From: RUG12461 sp045661345 | GTDB lineage: Bacteria; Bacillota; Clostridia; Lachnospirales; Lachnospiraceae | Reading direction: 5' to 3' | DNA length: 64,000 nt | NCBI GenBank assembly: GCA_045661345.1 | Contig: JAZRFM010000010.1 | Location: 142,176 to 206,175 of the forward strand | Part shown: piece after piece, positions 43,949 through 52,830 of the stretch | Position numbering within the stretch: position 1 is the stretch's first letter | How the letters are laid out: the number at the start of each line of letters is the position of its first letter | Position numbers and translations under genes: made by a program | Notes under the pieces: model-generated | Seen by the model: the letters and a program-made list of their open reading frames with translations, nothing else | Databases searched by the model: none | What the model was told of the DNA's origin: nothing

Positions 43949-45148
43949 ATGAGTGTCCCATTTTTAGATCTGAAAACACAGTTCGCAGCCATCAAGGACG
44001 AGGCTATGCCGGAGATTGAAAAAGTATTTGAAAGCTGTGCCTATATCGGTGGAAGCTATGTGAAAAACTTTGAAGGGGAAGTGGAGAAGTACCTGAATGT
44101 GCCTTATGCCATCGGCTGCTCCAGCGGGACTGCGGCGTTGATCCTTGCCCTTCGCGCCTGCAACGTGAAGCCCGGGGACGAAGTCATCACCACGCCTTTC
44201 ACGTTTTTTGCGACGGCAGAGTCCATTGCGTCCATCGGGGCGATCCCGGTGTTTGTGGATGTCAAGGAAGAGGATTATACCATGGATGAGTCGCTGATCG
44301 AAGCAGCGATCACGGAGAAGACGAAAGCCATCATGCCGGTACATATCTTCGGTGCCTGCTGTGAGATGGATACCATCAATGCCATCGCAAAGAAGCACAA
44401 TTTACGGGTGATCGAGGACTGTGCGCAGGCCATCGGCGCGGAATATAAAGGAAAGAAAGCAGGAACCCTTGGAGATGTGGGTTGCTTTTCCTTCTATCCC
44501 ACCAAGAATCTTGGCGGCTGCGGAGACGGTGGCATGGTCACCACGAAGGATGATGATCTTGCGGTGATCCTGACCTCCTTCCGGGAGCACGGCGCCGGGA
44601 AAAACGGTGCAGAGGCGCTGGAACTGCTGGAAGGCCAGAAGGTGGAGATCAAGACCGCTGAGCAGGTGACAGAGCTTTATGATCCCTATAAGTATTACAA
44701 TTTCCTGATCGGTTACAATTCCAGACTGGATGCCGTACAGGCAGCAGTCCTCTCCATCAAGCTCCGGCATCTGGATGAGTATAATCAGGCCAGAGCACAT
44801 GTGGCGGAGCGGTATGTTACAGGACTGGATCAACGCCTGATCCGTCCGGCTTATAATGCCGATCAGAAATGCTGCTGGCACCAGTTTGTGGTACGGAGTC
44901 AGTATAAGGAAGAGCTATGCGCATTTCTCAGCGAGAACGGTGTCGGCAGTGGATCCTTCTACCCGGTGCCGCTGCACCAACAGAAAGCCTTTAACCAAAA
45001 GAACTGCAAGAATCCGAATGCGTCCCTGCCTGTGGCGGAGCAGATTTCGGCGGAATCCGTCTGTCTCCCCATCTTCCCGGAGATCACCGAAGCACAGATT
45101 GATGAGGTGATTGCGGCAGTAAACAAATTCTACAAGGAGAAGGCATGA
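43949..45148 (+). CDS. DegT-family aminotransferase (WlbC/WbpE/GnnB-like)
   Basis: A 399-aa PLP transaminase expected to convert the 3-keto UDP-sugar from the preceding enzyme to its 3-amino form. Motifs: VPFLDLKTQFAAIKDE (typical start of WbpE/WlbC), GCSSGTAALILALRA, FGACCEMDTINAIAKK, VIEDCAQAIGAEY and FYPTKNLGGCGDGG with Schiff-base Lys186. It has an insertion (about 210-245, GKNGAEALELLEGQKVEIKT) that some members carry. ATG at 43949 follows GAGGAAAGGAAACC. It overlaps the acetyltransferase gene by four bases. Confidence 0.9.
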   Translation: MSVPFLDLKTQFAAIKDEAMPEIEKVFESCAYIGGSYVKNFEGEVEKYLNVPYAIGCSSGTAALILALRACNVKPGDEVITTPFTFFATAESIASIGAIPVFVDVKEEDYTMDESLIEAAITEKTKAIMPVHIFGACCEMDTINAIAKKHNLRVIEDCAQAIGAEYKGKKAGTLGDVGCFSFYPTKNLGGCGDGGMVTTKDDDLAVILTSFREHGAGKNGAEALELLEGQKVEIKTAEQVTELYDPYKYYNFLIGYNSRLDAVQAAVLSIKLRHLDEYNQARAHVAERYVTGLDQRLIRPAYNADQKCCWHQFVVRSQYKEELCAFLSENGVGSGSFYPVPLHQQKAFNQKNCKNPNASLPVAEQISAESVCLPIFPEITEAQIDEVIAAVNKFYKEKA

Positions 45149-45696
45149 GCAGGGTATTTATCCACGAGACGGCGGAAGTAAGCAAAGAGGCCGTGATCGG
45201 AGACGGTACCAGAATCTGGAATCAGGCCCAGGTGCGGGAAGGCGCAAAGATCGGAGATAACTGTATCATCAGTAAAAATGTGTATATCGATGAGCAGGTA
45301 CAGATCGGTTCCGGCGTCAAAATACAGAACAATGTGAACGTGTATCATGGTGTGACGGTGGAGGATGATGTCTTTCTCGGACCCTCCATGACCTTTACCA
45401 ATGATATGTATCCGAGAGCATTTAACTCGGACTGGAAAATTTCCGGGACTCTGGTGAAAAAGGGTGCTTCCATCGGTGCGAATGCGACGATCCGCTGCGG
45501 GATCACCATCGGGGAATATGCCACTATCGGTTCCGGCAGTGTGGTGACAAAGGATGTGCCGGCCCATGCCTTAATGGTTGGGAATCCGGCCCGGCAGATC
45601 GGCTGGGTATGCCGGTGTGGTTTTAAATTGGATGAACACGGGAAGTGTGAAAACTGCGGAGAACAATACGAAGAACTGACGGAGATAGATGGATGA
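45145..45696 (+). CDS. Hexapeptide N-acetyltransferase (WlbB/WbpD-like)
   Basis: A 183-aa left-handed beta-helix enzyme made of repeating hexapeptides (IGDGTRIWNQAQVREGAKIGD onward). VFLGPSMTFTNDMYPRAF is the signature loop of WbpD/WlbB, which acetylates the 3-amino group of UDP-2-acetamido-3-amino sugars using acetyl-CoA. NPARQIGWVCRCGFKLDEHG then CENCG form a C-terminal Cys4 knob, probably zinc-binding, found in part of the family. It is flanked by ATGA overlaps on both sides, so it is co-translated with two aminotransferases. Confidence 0.9.
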   Translation: MSRVFIHETAEVSKEAVIGDGTRIWNQAQVREGAKIGDNCIISKNVYIDEQVQIGSGVKIQNNVNVYHGVTVEDDVFLGPSMTFTNDMYPRAFNSDWKISGTLVKKGASIGANATIRCGITIGEYATIGSGSVVTKDVPAHALMVGNPARQIGWVCRCGFKLDEHGKCENCGEQYEELTEIDG

Positions 45697-46916
45697 GGAA
45701 AATACCCGTTACGAAACCATATTTCACTGAGGAAGAAGCACAAGCTGCTGCGGAAGCCCTTGCATCCGGATGGGTAGCCCAGGGACCCAAGGTGGCGGAA
45801 TTTGAAAAGGCCATCGCTTCTCACGAGTGTGTGGCAGAAGGTGTCGCGACCACCTCCTGTACCACGGCGCTTCACCTTGCCATGGTGGCGAATGGTCTGG
45901 GTGAAGGGATGGATGCCATTACACCGGCCTTTACCTTCGTGGCTACGGAAAACGCCATTGTGACCACCGGCGCTACCCCTGTAATGGTCGATATCCGGCA
46001 GGAAACCTTTAATGTGGATACGGATGCCCTGGTCCGGAAGATTGAAACGGACTATGAGAAACAGGACGGAATCCTGAAGAATAAAAAGACCGGAAACCGC
46101 CTTTGGGGGATGGTGCCGGTACATGAATTCGGATTATGTTGTGACATCCATGAAGTAAATCGCCTTGCGAAGGAATACGATCTGAAGGTTGTGGAGGACG
46201 CGGCCTGCGCTTTGGGGGCAAAGATCGGTGACACTCATCAGGGCGCCTTTGGAAATCCTTCCTGTATCAGCTTTCATCCCCGGAAATCCATTACCACCGG
46301 AGAAGGCGGCATGGTGCTGACGGATGATGCGGCAGCTGCGAAAAGAATGAGAGAGCTTCGTACCCACGGCAGCACGGTGTCAGCAGATGCGAGAGATAAG
46401 GGGAAAGGATTTCTTCTTCCGGAATTCAACGAAGTAGGGTTTAATTACCGTATGACGGATATTCAGGCGGCCATTGGACTGGCGCAGGTGAAGAAACTGG
46501 ATCGGATCGTGGAAGGAAAGCGGAAGCGGGCAAAGCTTTACAACGAGATGATCGGGAAGACGTTGCCCGAGTTTCGTACCCCCACCGAGCCGGAAGGATA
46601 TTTTCACACCTACCAGTCCTATGTTTGCATGCTGGACATCGACAGACTCGGGATTGACAGTATCAGGGAGGGCGGCGCGTATCGCAACAACCTCCTGCAG
46701 AAGCTGGAGGATATCGGGATTGCGACACGACAGGGTACCCATGCGGTGCATATGCTGGGCTATTACAGAAACCGTTTCGGGTACAAACCGGAGGATTATG
46801 AGAACGCCTATGCCTGTGATCACCTTTCCATCACATTGCCACTGTACATTGGGATGACGGATGAGGACCAGGCCTACGTGGTAGAGATGATCCGTAAGAC
46901 CATTGATGAAGGATGA
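45693..46916 (+). CDS. DegT-family sugar aminotransferase
   Basis: The fourth DegT enzyme of the locus, 407 aa. PVTKPYFTEEEAQAAAEALASG is the family start; TTSCTTALHLAMVANGLGEG, VHEFGLCCDIHEVNRLAKE, VVEDAACALGA and SFHPRKSITTGEGG (Schiff-base Lys198) are clear. A stretch QDGILKNKKTGNRLWG (about 120-135) is an insertion relative to short members. Which keto-sugar it aminates is not evident; with the SDR and hexapeptide transferase that follow it could make a second N-acylated amino sugar. It overlaps the upstream gene by four bases. Confidence 0.88.
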   Translation: MRKIPVTKPYFTEEEAQAAAEALASGWVAQGPKVAEFEKAIASHECVAEGVATTSCTTALHLAMVANGLGEGMDAITPAFTFVATENAIVTTGATPVMVDIRQETFNVDTDALVRKIETDYEKQDGILKNKKTGNRLWGMVPVHEFGLCCDIHEVNRLAKEYDLKVVEDAACALGAKIGDTHQGAFGNPSCISFHPRKSITTGEGGMVLTDDAAAAKRMRELRTHGSTVSADARDKGKGFLLPEFNEVGFNYRMTDIQAAIGLAQVKKLDRIVEGKRKRAKLYNEMIGKTLPEFRTPTEPEGYFHTYQSYVCMLDIDRLGIDSIREGGAYRNNLLQKLEDIGIATRQGTHAVHMLGYYRNRFGYKPEDYENAYACDHLSITLPLYIGMTDEDQAYVVEMIRKTIDEG

Positions 46917-46926
46917 GGGGAAGAAT

Positions 46927-47907
46927 ATGCCATCGATCAAAGGAAAACATGTATTGGTCACCGGAGGCGCCGGGTTTATCGGCAGTCACCTCTGTGATCT
47001 GCTATTGGAGAAGGAGGCGGGAAAAGTTGTATGTGTGGATAATTTCTTTCTGGGGAAAATGGAAAACCTGGTGGAAGCTTTGGCACATGACAACTTTGTG
47101 CTGTACCGCGATGACGCCAGAAATTTTGGCGTGCTGCAGGCGATCATGGAAAAGGAACAGATCGAAGTTGTCTTTAATATGGCAACCATTGCACTGAATT
47201 ATTCCTTTTTCAACCCTTTTGATGCCTATATGGTGAATGTGGAGATCGCGAACGCGTTATTGGAGCTTTTGAAGGTTGGTGCTTATAAGACGTTAATTCA
47301 CACCTCTTCTTCTGAGGCTTATGGGACGGCGCAGTATTCTCCCATGGATGAAAACCACCCCACAGATCCTACAACCCCCTATGCAGCAGGAAAAGCGGCG
47401 GCGGATCTCATGGTACATAGTTTCTATAAGGTTCTTGGACTGGATATCTCCATTGTCCGTCCCTTTAATAATTACGGTCCCAGACAGAATGCAGTCGGGA
47501 GTCTGGCGGCCATCATTCCGGCAACCGCAAAACGGATTTTGGATGGCGGGATGCCCATGGTGGAAGGAGACGGCGAGCAGACCCGGGACTTTATCTATGT
47601 CGGAGATACGGTGCGCGCATTGCTCCTTGCCTATGAAAAAGAAGAGTCCCGCGGGAAGATCATTAATCTTGGATCAGGCACTGATATTTCCATCAACAGG
47701 CTCTTGCGGGAGATCTGTCATTATCTGCATTATGATGGAGAGTGGGAACATCGGCCCGCTCGTACCAGTGATGTGCGAAACCTATGTGCGGATGCGAAGA
47801 GAGCAAAAGAATACTTAGGCTTTACGCCGGAAATCTCTTTTGAAGAAGGGATTCAAAAAACCCTGGATTGGTATCTGCAGAATCTGAAAAAAGGGGAGCA
47901 GGCATGA
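46927..47907 (+). CDS. NAD-dependent nucleotide-sugar epimerase/dehydratase
   Basis: A 326-aa extended SDR: VLVTGGAGFIGSHLCDLL, NMATIALNYSFFNPFDAY, HTSSSEAYG, TPYAAGKAAADL (catalytic Tyr and Lys), RPFNNYGPRQN and GDGEQTRDFIYVGDTV. This is the GDP-mannose/dTDP-glucose dehydratase and GalE-like layout. It may supply the keto sugar for the aminotransferase just upstream, or epimerise a product. ATG at 46927 lies behind GAGGGGAAGA; it overlaps the next gene by four bases. By base composition it belongs to the G+C-richer block. Confidence 0.85.
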   Translation: MPSIKGKHVLVTGGAGFIGSHLCDLLLEKEAGKVVCVDNFFLGKMENLVEALAHDNFVLYRDDARNFGVLQAIMEKEQIEVVFNMATIALNYSFFNPFDAYMVNVEIANALLELLKVGAYKTLIHTSSSEAYGTAQYSPMDENHPTDPTTPYAAGKAAADLMVHSFYKVLGLDISIVRPFNNYGPRQNAVGSLAAIIPATAKRILDGGMPMVEGDGEQTRDFIYVGDTVRALLLAYEKEESRGKIINLGSGTDISINRLLREICHYLHYDGEWEHRPARTSDVRNLCADAKRAKEYLGFTPEISFEEGIQKTLDWYLQNLKKGEQA

Positions 47908-48485
47908 CGCAGGAGGAATTTGCCGGTCTGTTCGATGCCTGTATGCAGACAAAACGGGAAGAGATGCGGCAGAAATTTGACCGTGTCCTGCCCAGTGGAG
48001 AATACATCTTTAACCGCTTTGATAAGAACGAGTATCTCGGTTTTGGGAAAGGATCATCCGTTTATGACACATCAGTGATCATGGGGGATGTGAAGGTCGG
48101 GGATCATGTCTGGATCGGGCCCTATACCCTGTTGGATGGAAGCGCAGGGAAGCTCACCATTGGAGATTTTGTTTCCATTGACGCCGGCGTGATGATCTAT
48201 ACCCATGACTCTACGAAATACTATGTGTCAGGCGGGAGGGATCCATTTGTTTCGGGCGCGGTGACAATCGGTAATAATGTGGTGGTTGGAACCATGTCCA
48301 TGATATCCTGTGGCGTCACAGTCGGAGATCATTCGGTCGTAGCGGCACACAGCTTTGTGAATGAAGATGTTCCGGCATACCGGATTGCAGCCGGTAATCC
48401 GGCAAAGATCATAGGAGAGGTTGTACTGGATGAGGAAGGAAGAGCAGAGTTCAGGTATTTCCATCGTCGTTCCCTTTCTGAATGA
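47904..48485 (+). CDS. Hexapeptide-repeat acyltransferase
   Basis: A 193-aa left-handed beta-helix transferase. GDVKVGDHVWIGPYTLLDGS begins the coils; DAGVMIYTHDSTKYYVSGG is the extended loop with the catalytic-type histidine; AGNPAKIIGEVV closes the helix. It could O- or N-acetylate a sugar made by the preceding aminotransferase/SDR pair. ATG overlaps the SDR stop (ATGA) with AAGGGGAGCA upstream. The following GT2 gene begins within its last 56 bases. Confidence 0.85.
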   Translation: MTQEEFAGLFDACMQTKREEMRQKFDRVLPSGEYIFNRFDKNEYLGFGKGSSVYDTSVIMGDVKVGDHVWIGPYTLLDGSAGKLTIGDFVSIDAGVMIYTHDSTKYYVSGGRDPFVSGAVTIGNNVVVGTMSMISCGVTVGDHSVVAAHSFVNEDVPAYRIAAGNPAKIIGEVVLDEEGRAEFRYFHRRSLSE

Positions 48486-49413
48486 GAGTGAGGGAATCGA
48501 ACTTTTCTGCAATACGCTGGATACCCATGCGAAGATATTACCCTTTCCGGTGGAACTCATTTTTGTGGATGACGGTTCCACGGATGATACGGTAGTAAAG
48601 CTGACCGGATTTTCTTTTCAGCATGTGGCAAACGCGAAGGTGATACGTTTTTCCAAAAACTATGGTTCCCACGCGGCGATCCGCGCGGGTTTTTTGCATG
48701 CTTCCTACGACATCTGCACCTGGATGGGGAGTGACCTGCAGGAACCCCTGGAGTTTCTCCTCGAGTCCTGGCAGAAGATCCGGGAAGGGTATGATGCGGT
48801 CTATATCGAAAAGAGGACGGTTGGTGTCAGTGCCGGGAATCGTGCTTTTTCCAAAATCTATTCTCATCTGATGCAGAAATACGCTGTCAGCAGTTATTCC
48901 TCCGGTGGGATTTCTGTGATTGTGATCAATCGCAAGATCCGGGATTATCTGAATGCAAATGTGGAAGGGAATTCTTCCATCATGCTGCAGATCATGGATG
49001 CAGGGTTTCGGTACTGCATATTGTCCATGGATTTTCATGAGCGCGCCACCGGCGTTTCCAAATGGACCCTGAAAAAGAAGATTAAGTTGTTTATCGATTC
49101 ATTTGTGGCCTTTTCTTTTATGCCGATCCGTCTGGTCAGTATCATAGGCGTGATCTTGTTTATCGCAGGAATCGTGATTGGTGTGGGTGCCATTATCAAT
49201 AAGATTGTGACGCCACAGGCACCCATGGGGTACACAACGCTGATCTGTTTACTGGCGCTTGGCTTTGGCGTGACGAACATCGCACTGGGTATCATTGCGG
49301 AATACCTTTGGAGAACCTATGATGCGGCAAGGAGACGGCCTGTATTTTTGATATCGGAAGAGATCGATTTGTCGGCGCAACCTGTAGAAACCCGAGAACC
49401 CGGGACAGAGTGA
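48430..49413 (+). CDS. GtrB-like polyprenyl-phosphate glycosyltransferase
   Basis: Family 2 transferase: GISIVVPFLNESEGIELF, FVDDGSTDDT, SKNYGSHAAIRAGFL, WMGSDLQEPLEF (DxD replaced by GSDLQ), then two C-terminal membrane segments (about 225-250 and 265-290) and EYLWRTYDAARRRP. ATG 48430 is preceded by GGAGAGG and overlaps the acyltransferase gene; the TTG at 48421 is an alternative. It is the fourth GtrB-like protein in the locus and may serve the GT-C protein at 40608. Confidence 0.86.
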   Translation: MRKEEQSSGISIVVPFLNESEGIELFCNTLDTHAKILPFPVELIFVDDGSTDDTVVKLTGFSFQHVANAKVIRFSKNYGSHAAIRAGFLHASYDICTWMGSDLQEPLEFLLESWQKIREGYDAVYIEKRTVGVSAGNRAFSKIYSHLMQKYAVSSYSSGGISVIVINRKIRDYLNANVEGNSSIMLQIMDAGFRYCILSMDFHERATGVSKWTLKKKIKLFIDSFVAFSFMPIRLVSIIGVILFIAGIVIGVGAIINKIVTPQAPMGYTTLICLLALGFGVTNIALGIIAEYLWRTYDAARRRPVFLISEEIDLSAQPVETREPGTE

Positions 49414-49445
49414 AGTAAACCTGATATGCCGATAGGAATGGAAGT

Positions 49446-51791
49446 ATGAAATGTATCATCTTAGCGGGCGGAACCGGAGACCGGTTGTGGCCGCTGTCAC
49501 GAAAAGATTTTCCGAAACAGTTTCTGAATTTTCGCATGGAGCGATCCCTTTTTCAGGAGACGATCACCAGGAATCTGCCGCTGTGTGAGGAATTTCTGAT
49601 CTTAACGAATCAGGCCTATGGGGCGGTGGTGGAGGGACAGCTCCAGAGTTTTCAGGGATTGTCCTATCGACTTTTTTTGGAAGAAGAGGGACGCGGAACC
49701 GCGGCGTCCCTTTTTACGGTATTCTCTCTTCTATCGGATGCGGAAGAGATTTTTGTTACGCCGGCAGACCTGCTGATCCGGGGAGAGGGATATTCCGAGG
49801 CAGTGCTGAAGGCAAAGGAATTGGTTTCTCATGATCAATCCGGTCAGGGAAAGACAGTGCTCCTGGGGACACTTCCGGAATCACCGCGAACGAGTGTCGG
49901 GTATATCAGCTGTCATGATAAAAAGGTCGTACGATTCGTGGAAAAACCGGCAGAAACGTTGGCAGAGCTGTTTTACCGGGAGGATGGGACGCTCTGGCAC
50001 AGCGGGATGTTTGTGACAAAAGCCGGTACCATGAAGCAGGAGATGCGGAGTGTGCATAGCTCGCTGGCAGAGATTGTGATTTCGGAAGATGATTTGCAGA
50101 CTAATGAAGAGCAGCGCTATTTCCTGTCAAAATCCTTGTTGGAAAAGCTCCCTGCAGGAAGTATCGAGCGTCTGATTCTGGAAAAGAGCCGGAATCTCTT
50201 CGTTGTGGAACTGAAAAGCGCGTGGAGTGATATCGGCAGCTTCGAAGCCTATGAAAGGGAATATGATCTTGCAGACAATACCCGGGTCATCAAAAAAGAC
50301 AGTCTCAATACCTCGATCCTGAATACAGAGCCTGAAAAGCTTGTGGTGGCAAATGGCCTGAAGGACCTTTACATCGTGAATACTTCGAATGCGCTTTATG
50401 TGACCGCAAAGGATGATGCGGAGGATATAAAGGGGATTCTGAATGAGTACCGGGAGGAGTTTTCGGAGTACTTCGAGGTAAACCCTAAGGTATATCGTCC
50501 CTGGGGAACCAGAGAGGTGCTTTCGGAGGGAAGCGGTTTTCGCATCCGAAAAATCGTAATGTATCCCGGAAGATCCATGTCGAGGCATACGCATGAGCGA
50601 CGTACAGAACGGTATACCGTAGTGTCCGGTGTCCTTTCTGTTGAAATCTCGCATCGCTATGAGGAGATTTCCGCAGGAGAAAGCGTTGATGTGCTTCCCG
50701 GGAAAGCGCATCGATTATACAATGCAGGTGACATAGAAGTGGTCATGATCGAAGTCGATACCGGATCGGAGATCGAGGAACGGGATATGCAGTCTTCTGC
50801 ACAGGACGCCACGCAGTCGGAGGGATTGCCGGAGATTTTCCGCTTGCGTCCGGCATTTCAGAATTATCTATGGGGCGGCAATCGATTGAATGAAGTATTC
50901 CATAAGAAGAGTCCCTTTGAGATCACTGCGGAGTCCTGGGAACTGTCCGCACATCCGGACGGGCAGAGTATTATTGACGGTGGCCCTTTTTCAGGCATGA
51001 AATTTGGGGCTTTTGTGCATGCACAAAAAAGTGTGGTCTGCGGATGGAAGAGCGAGATGTTCGACCGCTTTCCGGTGTTGATCAAATTCATTGATGCAAA
51101 GCAGCCGCTATCTATCCAGATTCATCCGGATGACGATTATGCCTTTGTCAATGAAGGGGAGTTTGGGAAAAACGAGGTTTGGTATATACTGGACGCAGAG
51201 GCGGATGCTTTTCTTTACTGCGGACTGTGCCGGGATGTCAGCAGGGAAGAGTTGAAACAACGGATTGCGGATCACACCATTACAGAGGTACTGAACCGAT
51301 TGACAGTGAAGCCCGGAGATGTCATATTCGTCCCTGCCGGAACGATTCATGCCATCGGATCGGGAATCCTGCTCGTGGAGATCCAGCAGAACTCTAACAG
51401 TACCTATCGCGTTTATGATTATGACAGAGTGGATGCGGACGGAAATCCCAGGCAGCTTCATATCGAAAAAGCGCTGGATGTGGTGCAGACTACACGGTAT
51501 TACCCTGAAACGGGTGGAGTACAGAACCCGGTTCAGAAAGAGGGCTATACAGAGCATCTTTTGGCGCAGTGCAAGTATTTCCGTTGTGTGAAATATGATG
51601 TGAAGGAAGAAGCAGTACTTACCATGGATGATTCCTCTTTTCGCTCGGTTGTGGTACTATCCGGAACAGGCAGTATGCGTGTGCATCAGGAAACAACAGA
51701 GTTGAAGGCGGGAGACAGCTTTTTTATTCGAGCGGGACGGAAACGAATTCATATTCAGGGGAAATGCAGTTTTATCGTGACGAATATTTAA
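49446..51791 (+). CDS. ManC-PMI-ManA fusion for GDP-mannose
   Basis: A 781-aa fusion. Residues 1-340 are a ManC-like guanylyltransferase (ILAGGTGDRLWPLSRKDFPK, VRFVEKPAE, AWSDIGSFEA); 345-445 are the cupin typical of type II phosphomannose isomerases (RPWGTREVL, SRHTHERRTERYTVVSG, LPGKAHRLYN); 460-781 are a complete class I ManA isomerase (NYLWGGNRL, IQIHPDD, FGKNEVWYIL, VPAGTIHAIGSG, EIQQNSNSTYRVYDYDR). It should turn fructose-6-P into mannose-6-P and mannose-1-P into GDP-mannose. The guanylyltransferase has PADLLI where PADH is usual and WHSGMF for WNSGMF, so that activity may be altered. A second, canonical manC lies at 52831. Confidence 0.88.
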   Translation: MKCIILAGGTGDRLWPLSRKDFPKQFLNFRMERSLFQETITRNLPLCEEFLILTNQAYGAVVEGQLQSFQGLSYRLFLEEEGRGTAASLFTVFSLLSDAEEIFVTPADLLIRGEGYSEAVLKAKELVSHDQSGQGKTVLLGTLPESPRTSVGYISCHDKKVVRFVEKPAETLAELFYREDGTLWHSGMFVTKAGTMKQEMRSVHSSLAEIVISEDDLQTNEEQRYFLSKSLLEKLPAGSIERLILEKSRNLFVVELKSAWSDIGSFEAYEREYDLADNTRVIKKDSLNTSILNTEPEKLVVANGLKDLYIVNTSNALYVTAKDDAEDIKGILNEYREEFSEYFEVNPKVYRPWGTREVLSEGSGFRIRKIVMYPGRSMSRHTHERRTERYTVVSGVLSVEISHRYEEISAGESVDVLPGKAHRLYNAGDIEVVMIEVDTGSEIEERDMQSSAQDATQSEGLPEIFRLRPAFQNYLWGGNRLNEVFHKKSPFEITAESWELSAHPDGQSIIDGGPFSGMKFGAFVHAQKSVVCGWKSEMFDRFPVLIKFIDAKQPLSIQIHPDDDYAFVNEGEFGKNEVWYILDAEADAFLYCGLCRDVSREELKQRIADHTITEVLNRLTVKPGDVIFVPAGTIHAIGSGILLVEIQQNSNSTYRVYDYDRVDADGNPRQLHIEKALDVVQTTRYYPETGGVQNPVQKEGYTEHLLAQCKYFRCVKYDVKEEAVLTMDDSSFRSVVVLSGTGSMRVHQETTELKAGDSFFIRAGRKRIHIQGKCSFIVTNI

Positions 51792-51843
51792 ATAGCGGTC
51801 CGGTTTAACGTTGCTTGTAGCGTGTTTGAGAAAGGAAATGATA

Positions 51844-52638
51844 ATGGCTATCAATAATGAGAAAACAGTGTTTTCCGATGAGGAACAGAATCTATTATAT
51901 CAGACAGAGGCAGATTCATGGTGGTTTCAGTACAGAGCAAAAGTGATCACCGGTATTATGTATAAATACTTCCATAAAGAAGATATGACTGTAGATGTGG
52001 GGGGAGGCAACGGATATACCACGACAGTTGCACAGAAAAAGGGATTTCGGATGGGACTATTGGAACCGTCAGGCATGGCGTGTAGGAATGCTATAAAAAG
52101 AGGAATTGAAGCGCATGAAGGTTTTTTGTGCGAGGAATACCCGAAAGATGATGAATATAAACAGGTGTTACTCTTGGATGTTCTTGAACATATTGAGAAT
52201 GATGAAGGGTTTTTGGAACTTTTATACCAGAAAATAGATCAGGAGGGTCTTCTCCTTATTACAGTCCCTGCGTATCAAAAGCTATGGAGCAGCGAGGATG
52301 ATTATGCAAATCATTATCGCAGATATACAGAAAAAGAGCTCAATAAGCTAGCGCGTGATACCGGGTTTGAGATTGTTTATTCAAGTTATTTTTTTCAGTT
52401 TTTGTTTTTGCCAATTTTATTTGGAAGAGTGGCTCTAGAAAAAATGGGATTATTAAAAAGGCAAGAGGATAGAACGGAAGAGGAAAGAAAAGAAGTAATG
52501 GAAAAACAATTCAAAACTTCAGGGAAGGGGATAGTAGATCGTGTGTTGCATACGTTAGAGAAAAGAGAGTATCAGAGTATTATGAGAGGCCATTATATCT
52601 CATATGGAGCAAGTGTGATTATGGTTCTGAAAAAATAG
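51844..52638 (+). CDS. Class I SAM-dependent methyltransferase
   Basis: A 264-aa methyltransferase: TVDVGGGNGYTTTVAQKKG (SAM loop), MGLLEPSGMACRNAIKRG, and VLLLDVLEHIENDEGFLE (methyltransferase-11 type motif), then LLLITVPAYQKLWSSEDDYANHYRRY, shared with many glycan and ubiquinone-type O-methyltransferases. A hydrophobic segment near residue 190 (FFQFLFLPILFG) may touch the membrane. It looks more A+T-rich than the genes before it. ATG at 51844 has AAAGGA ahead; an ATG at 51838 is also possible. Confidence 0.84.
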   Translation: MAINNEKTVFSDEEQNLLYQTEADSWWFQYRAKVITGIMYKYFHKEDMTVDVGGGNGYTTTVAQKKGFRMGLLEPSGMACRNAIKRGIEAHEGFLCEEYPKDDEYKQVLLLDVLEHIENDEGFLELLYQKIDQEGLLLITVPAYQKLWSSEDDYANHYRRYTEKELNKLARDTGFEIVYSSYFFQFLFLPILFGRVALEKMGLLKRQEDRTEEERKEVMEKQFKTSGKGIVDRVLHTLEKREYQSIMRGHYISYGASVIMVLKK

Positions 52639-52830
52639 AATGGGAACCAGATTACATTCAAGAACGTGAAACATATGTGTTACGGGTTGCTGGTTGCCAG
52701 TGGTAGGAGTTTCTCGACGTTCGAGTCGTAAGACGAGTTAATCAGTATGGACTTAGGCATATATTAATTGGTGCTTATAGGTAAGAATGATTGTACAGAT
52801 GATAAATGATCAATCGAATGGAGGACAAAG

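Noticed and set aside
52719..52745. CTCGACGTTCGAG inverted repeat as a terminator
   Set aside because: Stem of five base pairs and no following T-run; not a convincing intrinsic terminator.
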